Shown here one piece after another: positions 34,530-45,327 of a stretch of 64,000 nt of DNA; the stretch's first letter is position 1, and every line of letters starts with the position of its first letter. The stretch is from positions 1,364,001 to 1,428,000 of the forward strand of contig JAWHQI010000263.1 of the NCBI GenBank assembly GCA_033032865.1. The letters are read 5' to 3'. The notes below the pieces were generated by a model. The model was given only the letters and a program-made list of their open reading frames with translations, did no database searches and had not been told where the DNA came from. The stretch is from Dactylorhiza incarnata (taxonomy: Eukaryota > Streptophyta > Magnoliopsida > Asparagales > Orchidaceae). Made by a program: the position numbers and the translations under genes.

Positions 34530-35898
34530 TGATAACTTCCCAAAAGGAAGTTATTTCACTACTTATTTTATTCTAATTTTCATTAAAAAGAGGAAAATAA
34601 TCCCCAATTATAGAAAATATGTTTAAATATCTTATTAATCAATATTGGACTGATTTTGGTCATTTTCCATGGTTTTCTATCAAAGATTGGTCAAGGATTC
34701 AAGTTGGGGAAGCAATGGATCATTTATTGCTGATGCAGAAAATAGGTTGCAACGCCAAAAATTAGCAGGTTGCAACGTGGCGACGAAATTCAGATTTTGA
34801 ATTTTAAAAAGATGCGCCTACGTGTATTTCCAAAGGAGGCATCCCTTCAGATTTGGAATGGAAGTTAAGAGCACGAAATTACTGGAGAGAGGGGGAATTA
34901 TTCTTGGGGGGGAAAAAGAGAACAAAAGGAGAGAAGGAAAAGTGGGATCTTTTCTTCCTCTTGGAGAATTTCGGCTAGGGCTTGGAGAGGGGACTCGAAC
35001 CAGCACTAAGGAGATAGATCTGAACCTAAAAACGTTCCTACATCGTTTTGATTTCCGGAATCATGTCTAGTAAGATCTACCTTGATTTGTGGTTTCTCTC
35101 TTCCTTCATGAACTAAATTCCTAAGTCTTGCATGTGTTGAGTACCTTAGTTGTGATGATGACTTGATTTTCATTTATAATTTGTGAATGTATTGATGTGA
35201 TCTTTATTAAATTTATGATCTATTCTTGGGATTTTGGTTTAAGTTTCATCTTTAAAGTGCTTGGCAAAAATTCGAGAGATGAGTCGGGCTAGATGAACAT
35301 TTGTTTTGCACGGCGATATTCGAGAGAGGAGTCGTGTAGTTTTTAACCAAACTTCCGTATTTATACTTCATCGCGAGATTCGAGAGAGGAGCGTTGAAAG
35401 TGTATCATAAATCTTAATATAATTCCAAGAGAGAGAGAGATCTCCTCTTGAATTAGCAACCGTGATTCTAGTACTTTATGTTATTCTAATTTCATCTAAG
35501 TTGGAGACGACTAGAGGATTTGGGATAAACGGATAGTGGAGATCGAGAGATAAAGTTATCCAATTTAGAATCGGTGCAAGAGAATCATTAATACTTCATG
35601 AATTATCACTTTTATGGGTTGTCATCATAGCAAGGGAAAATCACATGTGAGACTATCTTTCCAAGTGAAGTAAAAGTATTTTAAGTAACAGTATTTAGAG
35701 TTGTAATTGTTGTTTTTGAATTATTAAGTTTTCTCTACCAATTATTACTACTGGCTTGAATTTAGAGAAAAGGCAGAATTAATATTTGTGAGCGCTAAGT
35801 TAAGCACTTCCTCGTGGGAACGGTCACTTTCTCATCTTTTTATTACTTGTACGGCACGTGCACTTGCGTATTTATATACACCTTTCACGGGCGTATCA
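34530..35898. mobile_element. Solo LTR inserted in element F RT
   Basis: 1369 bp, TGATAACTTCC...GGGCGTATCA, with flanks AAGAC and AAGGC (34525-34529, 35899-35903) that fit a 5-bp duplication with one mutation. Removal rejoins RT (VKAIMEL). No second LTR or gag-pol is present, so recombination between two LTRs probably removed the interior. The insides hold GATATTCGAGAGAGGAG-like repeats (35250-35430). ORFs inside (34822-35070) are not genes. The family is not recognised. Confidence 0.82.
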
Positions 35899-36363
35899 AA
35901 GGCCATAATGGAGTTGGGATCGCCGTGAAATGCTAAGGAAGTCCAAAGGCTAACTGGAAAGCTCGCAGGGTTAAGTAGGTTCCTCTCCCGGGCAGGGGAG
36001 AAATGCTCCCCGTTTTTTAAGGTGTTACGGGGCAATCAGAAATTCGAATGGACGGGGGAATGCGAGGAGGCTTTCCAAGCCCTGAAGGGCCAACTCACCA
36101 AGGCTACTCTGCTCCAAGGACCTAAGGAGGGGGAGGACCTAGCCTTATACCTCAGAGTCGGGGCTGAAGCCGTAAGCTCCGTCCTGGTCCGGGAAGAGGG
36201 TAAGAAGCAACTGCCTATCTACTACGTGAGTAGGGTTTTGAAGAAGGCGGAGCTCCGATATCCGATTTTAGAAAAGCTAGCCTTCGCCCTAGTCATCTCG
36301 GCAAGGAAACTCAGGCCATACTTCCAAGCCCACTCCATCCAAGTAGTTGATAGAGTTAAGTGA
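35899..36363 (+). pseudogene. Element F RT end and first RNase H
   Basis: RT connection (EVQRLTGKLAGLSRFLSRAG, FEWTGECEEAFQALK) and RNase H 1 (YYVSRVLKKAELRYPILEKLAF, RPYFQAHSIQVV). A TGA at about 35,932 replaces a likely CGA Arg codon; the frame then runs to a stop at 36361. About 60 bp later the second RNase H frame starts. Confidence 0.87.
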
Positions 36364-36421
36364 GTTCAACCTCACCTTCCTCCCACGGTTGTCAATGAAG
36401 GCCTAAGCAGTTGCAGATTTC

Positions 36422-38184
36422 ATGGCAGACTTCATGGCCGAGATGGAAGAGGAGCAGGCCTTACGCCACATCCCCTGGAAGCTGCTGGTCGATGGAGCCT
36501 CGTGCAAAAATTCTTTAGGAGGAGGGGTGGTGTTGGAAAGTCCTCACGGGGTAAAGATCGAGCAAGCACTGGCGATACATTTTCCCGTAACCAACAACCA
36601 GGCGGAATACGAAGCGGTGATTGCCGGCCTACGTTTGGCCCAGGAGCTAGGAGTTCACGATGTGGAGGTCCTCACCGACTCAATGGTAATAGCCTCGCAG
36701 ATCAAGGGTGAATTCGAGGCAAGAGAGCCCACAATCATACGGTATCTCGCCAAAGTGAGGGGTCTCATCGGATCATTCAAAACTTTCTCCATCAGGCACG
36801 TCCCAAGGGAGGAGAGCGTCTCGGCCGATCGGCTGGCCAAGTCTGGTCCCCGGGTCGGGGGAACCTTGACAGATCTGTTCCGCCCCTCGATTGAGGAAGG
36901 GGAGCTTATGGAAATAGAACGGCGGCCCTCGTGGAAGGATCCATTCATGACCTTCCTATCAACAGGAAAATTTCCGGAAGAGGTTCCCGATCAAAGGCGC
37001 TTTCGGTACAAGTCGTCCTACTACGCACTCCATGAAGGGGACTTGTATCGGAAGACCCTCTCGGGATTCTTAGCACGATGCGTCTCAGAGGAAGAAGCTC
37101 TGAGGGTCCTAGAGGAGGTTCATTCCGGAGAGTGTGGCAGTCATTCAGGGAGCAGGACGTTGGAAGCAAGGATAATGAGGCAAGGATACTTCTGGCCGAC
37201 CCTGAGTAGGGATGCGGCGCGATTCGCCAAGCAATGTCGAAAATGCCAGCTGTTCGCCCCACTTCAACTTTTGCCGGCTCAGAGGCTAAGGAGCATCACT
37301 GCGCCCTGGCCCTTCGCCATATGGGGGATGGATCTGGTAGGACCTTTTCCTCAGGCCAGTGGGCAAAGAAGATTTCTCTTGGTTATGATCGACTACTTTT
37401 CGAAGTGGTTGGAGGTCAAGGCTCTATAAAGGTCACCTCCCATGTAGTCTGCAACTTCGTATGGGGAGAGATTATCTGTCAGCATGGGCTCCCTCAAGCC
37501 ATAGTCACAGATACCGGTCCGCAGTTCGCCAGCGAGGAGTTCATAAGCTTCTGCAGCCAGCTGAGAATAGACCTCCGGTTCGCATCTGTCCACCACCCTA
37601 GGAGCAACGGGCAGGTGGAGGCAGCAAACAAGGTTATAGTAAATTTGCTCAAGAAAAAGGTGGCAAACTTGAAGGGGAATTGGGTGGAGCAGCTCCCGTC
37701 GGTCTTATGGGCTCTAAGAACCACTCCTAACACCGCCACTGGTGAGACCCCCTTCAAGCTCTCTCACGGTTGCGAGGCCGTCATTCCCGTGGAGCTCGAA
37801 ATCAAGACGACGAGGGTAGGAGCCGCCTCGGAAGGTGATGAAGAATGGAGGACAGGAAACGAGGAGGAGCTGCGGCTCTCCTTGGATTTGATCGAGGAGG
37901 TCTGTGATCTCGCCATCATTCGTCAAGAAGAAGTCAAGCGGCAGATGGCCAAGTATTTCGACAAACACGTCAGGATCAAACAGTTCGAGAAGGGTGATCT
38001 AGTGTTGAAGAAGGTCGATGCGGCCGGAAGATCTGCCGCAGTAGGCAAGCTCAACCCAAATTGGGAAGACCCCTATGTAATAGAAGAAGCCTTGAAATCA
38101 GGGGGGTACCGCCTCCAAAATGTGGAGGGCGAGTCCTTCAATCACACGTGGAGCGGTGATGATTTAAAACGTTTCTATCCCTAA
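36422..38184 (+). pseudogene. Element F second RNase H and integrase
   Basis: Frame 36422-37429: the archaeal-type RNase H has its acidic residues in LLVDGASCKN, NNQAEYEA, VLTDSMVI and SADRLAK. The integrase zinc domain follows (VHSGECGSHSG...CRKCQ), then the first catalytic Asp in GMDLVGPF. A one-base change near 37,427 gives a stop. The core continues in another frame to 38184: IVTDTGPQF (Asp), NGQVEAANK (Glu), then VGKLNPNWEDPY and the end WSGDDLKRFYP. All D-D-E residues are present, so only the frameshift blocks a full integrase. Confidence 0.9.
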
Positions 38185-38262
38185 GCCCATGTAATAATAA
38201 TATATCGCTTTACTGCTTGACTTTTATATATGTGTGTGGTAAGAATGACTTGCAAGGGGAAG

Positions 38263-40208
38263 ATGGAAAGTTCCAAAGGTTGGCCCCGAGCAGACCCGCT
38301 GTCCAGGCTATCACCTAGCTGGCAGGTCCGAAGGCTCACTCGGCAGCAGGTTCTAAAGTTCCAAAGGTTGGCCCCGAGCAGACCCGCTGTCCAGGCTCTC
38401 ACCTAGCTGGCAGGTCCGAAGGCTCACTCGGCGGCAGGTTCTAAAGTTCCAAAGGTTGGCCCCGAGCAGACCCGCTGTCCAGGCTCTCACCTAGCTGGCA
38501 GGTCCGAAGGCTCACTCGGCGGCAGGTTCTAAAGTTCCAAAGGTTGGCCCCGAGAAGACCCGCTGTCCAGGCTCTCACCTAGCTGGCAGGTCCGAAGGCT
38601 CACTCGGCGGCAGGTTCTAAAGTTCCAAAGGTTGGCCCCGAGCAGACCCGTTGTCCAGGCTCTCACCTAGCTAGCAGGTCCGAAGACTCACTCGGCGGCA
38701 GGTTCTAAAGTTCCAAAGGTTGGACCCGAGCAGACCCGCTGTCCAGGCTCTCACCTAGCTGGCAGGTCTGAAGGCTCACTCGGCGGCATGTTCTAAAGTT
38801 CCAAAGGTTGGCCCCGAGCAGACCCGCTGTCCAGGCTCTCACCTAGCTAGCAGGTCTGAAGGCTCACTCGGCGGCAGGTTCTAAAGTTCCAAAGGTTGGC
38901 CCCGAGCAGACCCACTGTCCAGGCTCTCACCTAGCTGGCAGGTCTGAAGGCTCACTCGGCTGCAGGTTCTAAAGTTCCAAAGGTTGGCCCCGAGCAGACC
39001 CGCTGTCCAGGCTCTCACCTAGCTGGCAGGTCCGAAGGCTCACTCGGCGGCAGGTTCTAATGTTCCAAAGGTTGGCCCCGAGCAGACCCGCTGTCCAGGC
39101 TCTCACCTAGCTGGCAGGTCCGAAGGCTCACTCGGCGCCAGGTTCTAAAGTTCCAAAGGTTGGCCCCGAGCAGACCCACTGTCCAGGCTCTCACCTAGCT
39201 GGCAGGTCCGAAGGCTCACTCGGCGGCAGGTTCAAAAGTTCCAAAGGTTGGCCCCAAGCAGACCTGCTGTCCAGGCTCTCACCTAGCTGGCATGTCCGAA
39301 GGCTCACTCGGCGCCAAGTTCTAAAGTTCCAAAGGTTGGCCCCGAGCAGACCCGTTGTCCAGGCTCTCACCTAGCTGGCAGGTCCGAAGGCTCACTCGGC
39401 GGCAGGTTCAAAAGTTCCAATGGTTGGCCCCGAGCAGACCCGCTGTCCAGGCTCTCACGTAGCTGGCAGGTCCGAAGGCTCACTCGGCGGCAGGTTCTAA
39501 AGTTCCAAAGGTTGGCCCGGAGCAGACCCGCTGTCTAGGCTCTCACCTAGCTGACAGGTCTGAAGGCTCACTCGACGGCAGGTTCTAAAGTTCCAAAGGT
39601 TGGCCCCGAGCAGACCCGCTGTCCAGGCTCTCACCTAGCTGGCAGGTCTGAAGGCTCACTCGGCGGCAGGTTCTAGAGTTCCAAAGGTTGGCCCCGAGCA
39701 GACCCGCTGTCCAGGCTCTCACCTAGCTGGCAGGTCTGAAGGCTCGCTCGACGGCAGGTTCTAAAGTTCCAAAGGTTGGACCGGAGCAGACCCGCTGTCC
39801 AGGCTCTCACGTAGCTGGCAGGTCCGAAGGCTCACTCGGCGGCAGGTTCTAAAGTTCCAAAGATTGGCCCCGAGCAGACCCGCTGTCCAGGCTCTCACCT
39901 AGCTGGCAGGTCCGAAGGCTCACTCGGCGGCAGGTTCTAAAGTTCCAAAGGTTGGCCCCAAGCAGACCCGCTGTCCAGGCTCTCACCTAGCTGGCAGGTC
40001 GGAAGGCTCACTCGGCGGCAGGTTCTAAAGTTCCAAAGGTTGGCCCCGAGCAGACCCGTTGTCCAGGCTCTCACCTAGCTGGCAGGTCCGAAGGCTCACT
40101 CGGCGGCAGGTTCTAAAAGTTCCAAAGGTTGGCCCCGAGCAGACCCGCTGTCCAGGCTCTCACCTAGCTGGCAGGGCCGAAGGCTCACTCGGTGGCAGGT
40201 TCTAAAGA
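38263..40208 (+). repeat. 88-bp tandem array, about 22 copies, in element F
   Basis: The unit contains TTCTAAAGTTCCAAAGGTTG, GAGCAGACCCGCTGTCCAGG, TCTCACCTAGCTGGCAGGTC and GAAGGCTCACTCGGCGGCAGG. Starts at 38351, 38439 and 38527 show the exact 88-bp period. Copies differ by few bases. It sits just after the integrase stop, the usual place of arrays in Tat/Ogre elements, where they are known to seed satellites. 88 is not a multiple of three and long frames are absent. It is not CRISPR: there are no spacers. Confidence 0.95.
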
Positions 40209-40606
40209 TTCCCAAGATTGACTGGGTAAGAAAGGAAAGTTAAAGGCAAAAAGTAAGCGGGGACAAGTCTGGACATAAGATCGACGAATGGTGCTCGAAC
40301 CAAAGGCGCTCGCGGGTGAATGGTATAGATATACATAGCCACTTGGCAAACCAAGTGGTCAGCTTCTCGCGCGACGACTACTCACGCAAAACGTCCGCCT
40401 CCGGCGAGTGACCCGGTGAAGGGAAGGCGAAACGTCCAGCGACCAACCTACAGTGTGAAAAAAGGTGAGTTCCCCCTATAAATTCGTTGAGTGGCGGCAG
40501 CAATCGTGCAAATAACGCAACATCCTAAAGAGCCTAGCGAGACGCGAAAACGTAATAGAAAAGCATTCGCAAAAGAGGGCCAGCGTTAATAAAAAAGAGA
40601 GGGGTT

Positions 40607-40637
<31 letters not shown>

Positions 40638-40686
40638 ATATATTTCAAAATAGAAGCGTGAGGTAAAAGTTCATCACAAAATACAT
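40209..40686. other. Spacer between the array and antisense gene 2 of element F
   Basis: No gene. It contains words related to the LTR (GGCGAGTG) and a run of 28 C (40607-40634). Confidence 0.6.
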
Positions 40687-42634
40687 TCAGGGATCCCTGG
40701 GGCTATCGCCAGAAAGGCCGCGACTTTCGTCTGAGTCGACGAGGATGGTCCCATCCTTCCGCAGAGGATCCTCATCCTCGGGGACGGGAACTGGCATGAA
40801 GATGTCCGGCACGACCTGACGGGCGGAGAGCGTCTCAACGCCTTCCTTTAGGTGTCCGGCATCGCGAAGTACCTGCAGCGTGTGCTCCGCGGCGTCCTGT
40901 GCACTCTCCTGCAGCAACTCCTCAAACTCATAATCGGAGTAAAGATGTTTCTTACTCCCTTCCCCGAGGTTTAAGGCCGCAGCATCTCGCAGATGCTAGA
41001 TCTCAGCTTTTAACTTCCGAACCTCGTCCTCCAGCCCGGCCACCCGCACGCGGAGCATGGCGGCGCTGGTAGTATCCTGCGATGAGGGAGATAGTAAGGC
41101 GGGGAGCAGAAGGGAGAAAACACAAATGCCTTCGGGAAATTGTATACCTCCCGAACGGGGCGATGGGCAAGAAGGGTCTCGGCAGCCTCCAACTTGAGCT
41201 TCAGCTCCAAGACCTCGGCGGAAGAGAGGGATCGAGTAGCCTCCACATCGCTAAGGTTCTGCGCGAGGTTGATTCTGCGGCGTGAAGACATATGGGCGAG
41301 CTCGAAGGCTCGGAGGAAAGCTCGCGAGGTTTCGTGAGCGAGCACCTGGGTCTTCTCGGCATCGAAGACATCCGCGTCGTCCCTACCATAGATAGCATAG
41401 CCGACGGCATGGGCTTCACCGCTGGCTACGTCGGTCTCGATCCAGGAAGAATGGAGGGTGGACAGCGATACCCTGTTCGCATTCCGGTCCCACTGAACGA
41501 GCGGGGCTCCAGTGGGATCCACGAACTTTTCGCCGTGCGCAAAGTTTCGATGGTCTTTGGGTAGCGGCTTCGAACGAATCTCCTTCTGCAGAGCCGAGGT
41601 TCCGGCCGGAGCATTCATGGTAGGAGCCTCAGCTAAGGTTCCCTTATCCTTTGCGGGTGGGGGAGGCATCTCCTTCGAAGGGGAGGGCGCTTTACCTTTC
41701 GCGGAGGTGGCGGTTTTAGATTTCTTAGAGGAAAGGGCGGGAGGGGGAGCATCCAGCTTCTGCTTCTAACCGCCAGACTTAGAAGCTGCCAGGTCATCCC
41801 GGCAGAGTTCTGCGGCAGCCCGCGCTGCAGACAGCGAAAGTCCCATGGCCGTCCCAGCCGGAAGAGGGGGATGGAGCGGAAAGTCGCGCACACCTGCGTC
41901 CATAACGAGTTCACCCAGCCATAAAGAGGAGGGAAAAGACAAATTTGAGCATGCCAAAACCGCCCAAACTTACCCTCTCCGGGGGAGATGGGGGGGAGCG
42001 AGTTGACGTTTCGCCGGAGATAGACAACGTCCATCCCGTGCTCCAAGATATACTGGTGGAGCTTGTCCTCATGACCACCCAGGGACGGGGGTTTGAAGGT
42101 CGATTCTTCCTCATGCACCGGCGCGAAGAGAACGTTACCAAAGTTCGCGCGGACGAAGAAGAAGCTGCGGGTCCAATCGTGGTTTTTGTTCGCGAGACCG
42201 GCCACTTTTAGTGGACTTTGGCCCGAAAAGAAGGTCGTCCCGCTCTTCGCCCGAAAGGTAAAGAGCTTGCGGAAAACGGGGAGGCTAAACTCTATTCCCT
42301 CCTCGCGCAAGTAACAGGCGAACCCTACCAACATGGCAGTAGAGTTCGGATTAAGCTGGGCGGGAACGACTCCGAAGTAGCTGAGCGTCTGACGAAGCTC
42401 CGACCAGATGGGTAGGCGGAAGCCTACCTCGAAGTGTTCTAGCGAAACCGCGAGGGTGCCCGGGGCAAAGGTATTGATGCGGTCGATTGGCCCAGGGCGG
42501 GTTGCGGAAAAGGCCGGCGGAATGTAGTCCGCAACAGTGGTCATATATTCCTCTTCGGAGAGATCGCAGGGGTCGAAATCCTGCTGAGCAAACGCGCTCG
42601 CGCACTTACCTCTACCATCTGGTTCGCCACCCAT
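40687..42634 (-). pseudogene. Antisense gene 2 of element F: Transposase_28-like protein, three exons
   Basis: Exons 42634-41974, 41893-41148 and 41076-40687, with GT-AG introns of 80 and 71 bp that join in phase. Exon 1 resembles the plant 'putative gypsy type transposon' domain (Transposase_28): FEVGFRLPIWSELRQTLSYFG, VPAQLNPNS, FACYLREEGIEFSLPVFRKLF. Exon 2 has a Lys/Pro-rich linker, then GAPLVQWDRNANRVSL and a helical region. Exon 3 has a coiled coil, FEELLQESAQDAAEHTLQVLRDAGH, and an acidic end. Two stops disrupt it: TAG at 41766-41768 and one in exon 3 (about 41,000). B's gene at 6355-14388 shares the domains and the second intron. The name of the domain does not prove transposase activity; function is unknown. 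Confidence 0.7.
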
Positions 42635-42750
42635 CTCGCGAGAGTGAGGAAAATCCTGAGGTCGCGCGGATGAGAGAAGGGCGAGTGCTTACGAGAGGAG
42701 AGAGATGGACAATCAAGGTGAAACGTAATAAATGAAGTTGGTGACCAACT

Positions 42751-42758
42751 ATTTATAG
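42751..42758 (-). promoter_or_regulatory. TATA box of element F antisense gene 2
   Basis: Minus-strand CTATAAATAG (42760-42751 region) lies about 117 bp upstream of the ATG at 42634. It is the only such box nearby, and the spacing fits a plant promoter. Confidence 0.55.
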
Positions 42759-42760
42759 AA

Positions 42761-43099
42761 AAGTAAGACTCGGGGGGTTTCCAAGGCAGCGGGTGTGCGG
42801 ATAGTGACCGCGCTTCTCCGACGCCTCAAAACCCGCGCCAAGACTTCTCGCCTGTGGGAAGCAGAGACAGAACAAATGGTCCCCGACGGGAAGTAAGGCG
42901 GTAAAATAATATATATGTTTGGATGGCATACGAGATGCCAACATTCGCGGAAGCATAAAAACTTACAAGAAGCCAAGACGGAATAGGAGGAGAAAAGAGT
43001 CATTCACAGAACGATCAGAAAATTATTATAGAAACAAAGGAGTCTAGTAACGTCTTTGCGAAACGCTAGCAGCGGAGCCAGGGGGCGAGTGTCGGTAGG
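42761..43099. other. Intergenic stretch between the two antisense genes of element F
   Basis: No gene seen. It should hold the 3' region of antisense gene 1 and the upstream promoter of antisense gene 2. Confidence 0.5.
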
Positions 43100-45117
43100 C
43101 TAATGCTCGATCCAATGCCATCGACCCCGACCTCGCGTCCCCGCCTCCGGAGGCACTCGCGGGTAGTAGTAAGCGTTCATAGCGGTGATTTCCCGGTTGG
43201 CCAAATGCAGCTGGTCCCTGGCTCGCGCAGCGTGTCTCCCGGGAGAAAGTTCTCCGCCTTCATCACCCAAGCGATCCACCTCAGCAAGGAGGCGCGCGTA
43301 ATCCCGACGGAGAGACTTCAACTCGCGCCTTGTGTCGATCCGCTGCCCGTCCAGCTGTCCCGCGAGGTCCCGCTGCATGAATATGAGTTTTCCGAGCACC
43401 TCTTTCATTCGCTCCTTCATGGTGCAGGCGTCGGAAGGGTCTCCTAAAAAATCCGAAAGCTCTCCAGGGGAAGGAGGCGGCGAGACCATCCCTTCTCCCC
43501 CCTCATAATAGGATCCCATGGGGGAGGCCTCTTGGAAAACTGCGAAGACAGAAATGTAAGTCTTGACAAGTAGAAAAAAGAGAAAGACATGTGCCGAGAC
43601 ATGTGAGCTTACTAACCTGACACGGACACACCTTGCTTAGGGGGAGGGAGCGTGGAAGGTTGCCCTTCGAATAAGCTAGTGGTAGGATGCATGGATTTCC
43701 CTCTCCCGGGGTGGTAAGGCACCTGGCTCCTTTAGCCTTGTTAAAGCTCACTTCACACCAACAGAATCTCCAGTTTTCTTCTCCGCCGATAGCAAAAGTT
43801 CATTTTTTCAACGCTTTTCAATGTTTTTTGAGTCAAACCTCAAGAAGGAAATTCTCTGTCGCTCCGCGCCTCACGACCTCGCCTATGGTTTTGCCATTCT
43901 CTCCTCGCTCTCAAGACACCTTTCAAATTTACGATCTCACAAAGATTGAGTATCATTTGAGAGATTCCATCTTTCACGGAATCGGTCCGCCCTGTTTTTC
44001 ACGTACAAGACTTTTGGGAGCTCAGCATGTCGCACGGGAGAACGTTCTTTTGCTGATATTCTGACTAGTCTTCCTAGTCTTCGATGTTCGGACTGCTCAT
44101 AGGTAGAGGTGCCGAGGATCTCGTTTTTCGGATGAGTTTCAATCATTCAATCAAAAGAAGATTCTCTTTTTTATCAATGCGTCAGCGTTCAGCCTGTCGG
44201 TTTCTGAGCAGCGAAGAAAGGTAACTGAACCAGCAAGATGATAGAGGATTTCAATATGGGATAAGACCGATGAAAAGAATCTCGTCTGAAAAGGAGCCAG
44301 GAAGAAGGCGAAAGATTCTGTTTCATAATCTCTATTGAGATCTAGATTGATAGGCGGTTCAATCTTCTCAGTTGAGCTTAGGTCCATCACCCTCAGCTTC
44401 AAGCTGATCCAGAAAAAGCCCACTAGCGGACTACTCACAACTTCAGTTTAGATTACAGACCTGGGTGGCGGCTGTGGGAACACGGCCAAGGTCTCGACCC
44501 GGAGAACCCCCGCGCCCATTTGCGGAGGTAGGAGTTCCCTGGCGAAGAGGAGAGCGACGAGGGGTGGTAGGTCGTTCTGCGGCGTCAGGATTAAGTGCTG
44601 CGAAAAGTAGCGATCAGAGGCAGGAAATTCGCGGAATAATTACACTATTTTCCGATTACCTGCTTGCTGCAGAGTCTCGCCTCGAATGCTCAAGGAAGCA
44701 GGGTTCTCGTCAGGAGGGGGTCTCACATCATCAGGTCGAGGCGTTGCGATTTTCGCCGAAGTGGTCTCGCGACCTTTCTCGAGAACGGATGCCTCCTGCG
44801 AATGGTTAGCACCATGGTAATGACACTACCTCGAGGGTCGGCAGGGGTATCAAAGGAAGTAGGAATACCTGCATCTGGGTATCGGGCGGGGGGTTATTTG
44901 CCGGATGGAGAGATTCTGAGGCAGACTCGCCTCCCGCACGGTCCCGCCGGACCGCCAGGGCTCTCCTAGAGCGGAAGGGAGAGTTATGGTCTTTCTTCAA
45001 AGAGCGCCAGGGGGCGAACCGGACAGTTTTAGGGGCGTTTTTATCCTGGGCCGCGGCCAGGCTATCCAGCATCTCTTGCGAGATCGGCTTCGGGGACGGT
45101 CTTAGGAAGGCTATCAC
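43100..45117 (-). CDS. Antisense gene 1 of element F: five-exon coiled-coil protein, predicted intact
   Basis: Proposed exons 45117-44869, 44795-44660, 44597-44461, 43722-43617 and 43539-43100. All introns are GT-AG and all joins stay in phase, giving about 355 residues with no stop. The first ATG is MIAFLRPSPKP. Exons 1-3 are basic and rich in Pro/Arg/Ser. The last exon has PPPSPGELSDFLGD, then a likely coiled coil (MKERMKEVLGKLIFMQRDLAG onwards). Intron 3 is about 740 bp and holds foreign-looking sequence, so a split into two genes (the second starting at the ATG at 43692) is possible. It matches B's gene at 3694-5887 in strand, order and the intron before the coiled coil. No function is known for it. 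Confidence 0.55.
43723..44460. other. Unexplained block in intron 3 of antisense gene 1
   Basis: About 740 bp, less GC-rich than the flanks, with frames on both strands (plus 43687-44064, minus 44438-44151) that resemble no element protein here. No terminal repeats or duplication could be fixed. A captured host or organelle fragment is possible but unproven. Confidence 0.4.
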
Positions 45118-45199
45118 AAAAGCGGCGAAAGCTCAAAAAGTAGGAGGAAATTGTGCCAAAGAAGAGAGGGCGCTCTGAAGAAAATGCTCGGGGCAAGGA

Positions 45200-45213
45200 T
45201 ATATATATATATA
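45200..45213 (-). promoter_or_regulatory. TATA-like element upstream of element F antisense gene 1
   Basis: An alternating AT stretch (TATATATATATAT), 83-96 bp upstream of the ATG at 45117 and just before the 3' LTR. Simple AT repeats are common, so this is weaker than the other three boxes. Confidence 0.35.
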
Positions 45214-45327
45214 GCACAGCGGTGGGACCCACAGAAAGATTCTGTCCAGATCAGCAGGACACTCCTCGAATACTAGGTTGGACTATTCTTTCCGAGCGAA
45301 AGATCCGCTCGCAAAGAGCGGGGATTG

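Noticed and set aside
38263..40208. CRISPR-like array
   Set aside because: Head-to-tail repeats without spacers, in a eukaryotic retrotransposon.
43687..44064. Organelle gene fragment
   Set aside because: The translation looked gene-like, but I could not match it to any organelle protein I know; left as an unexplained block.
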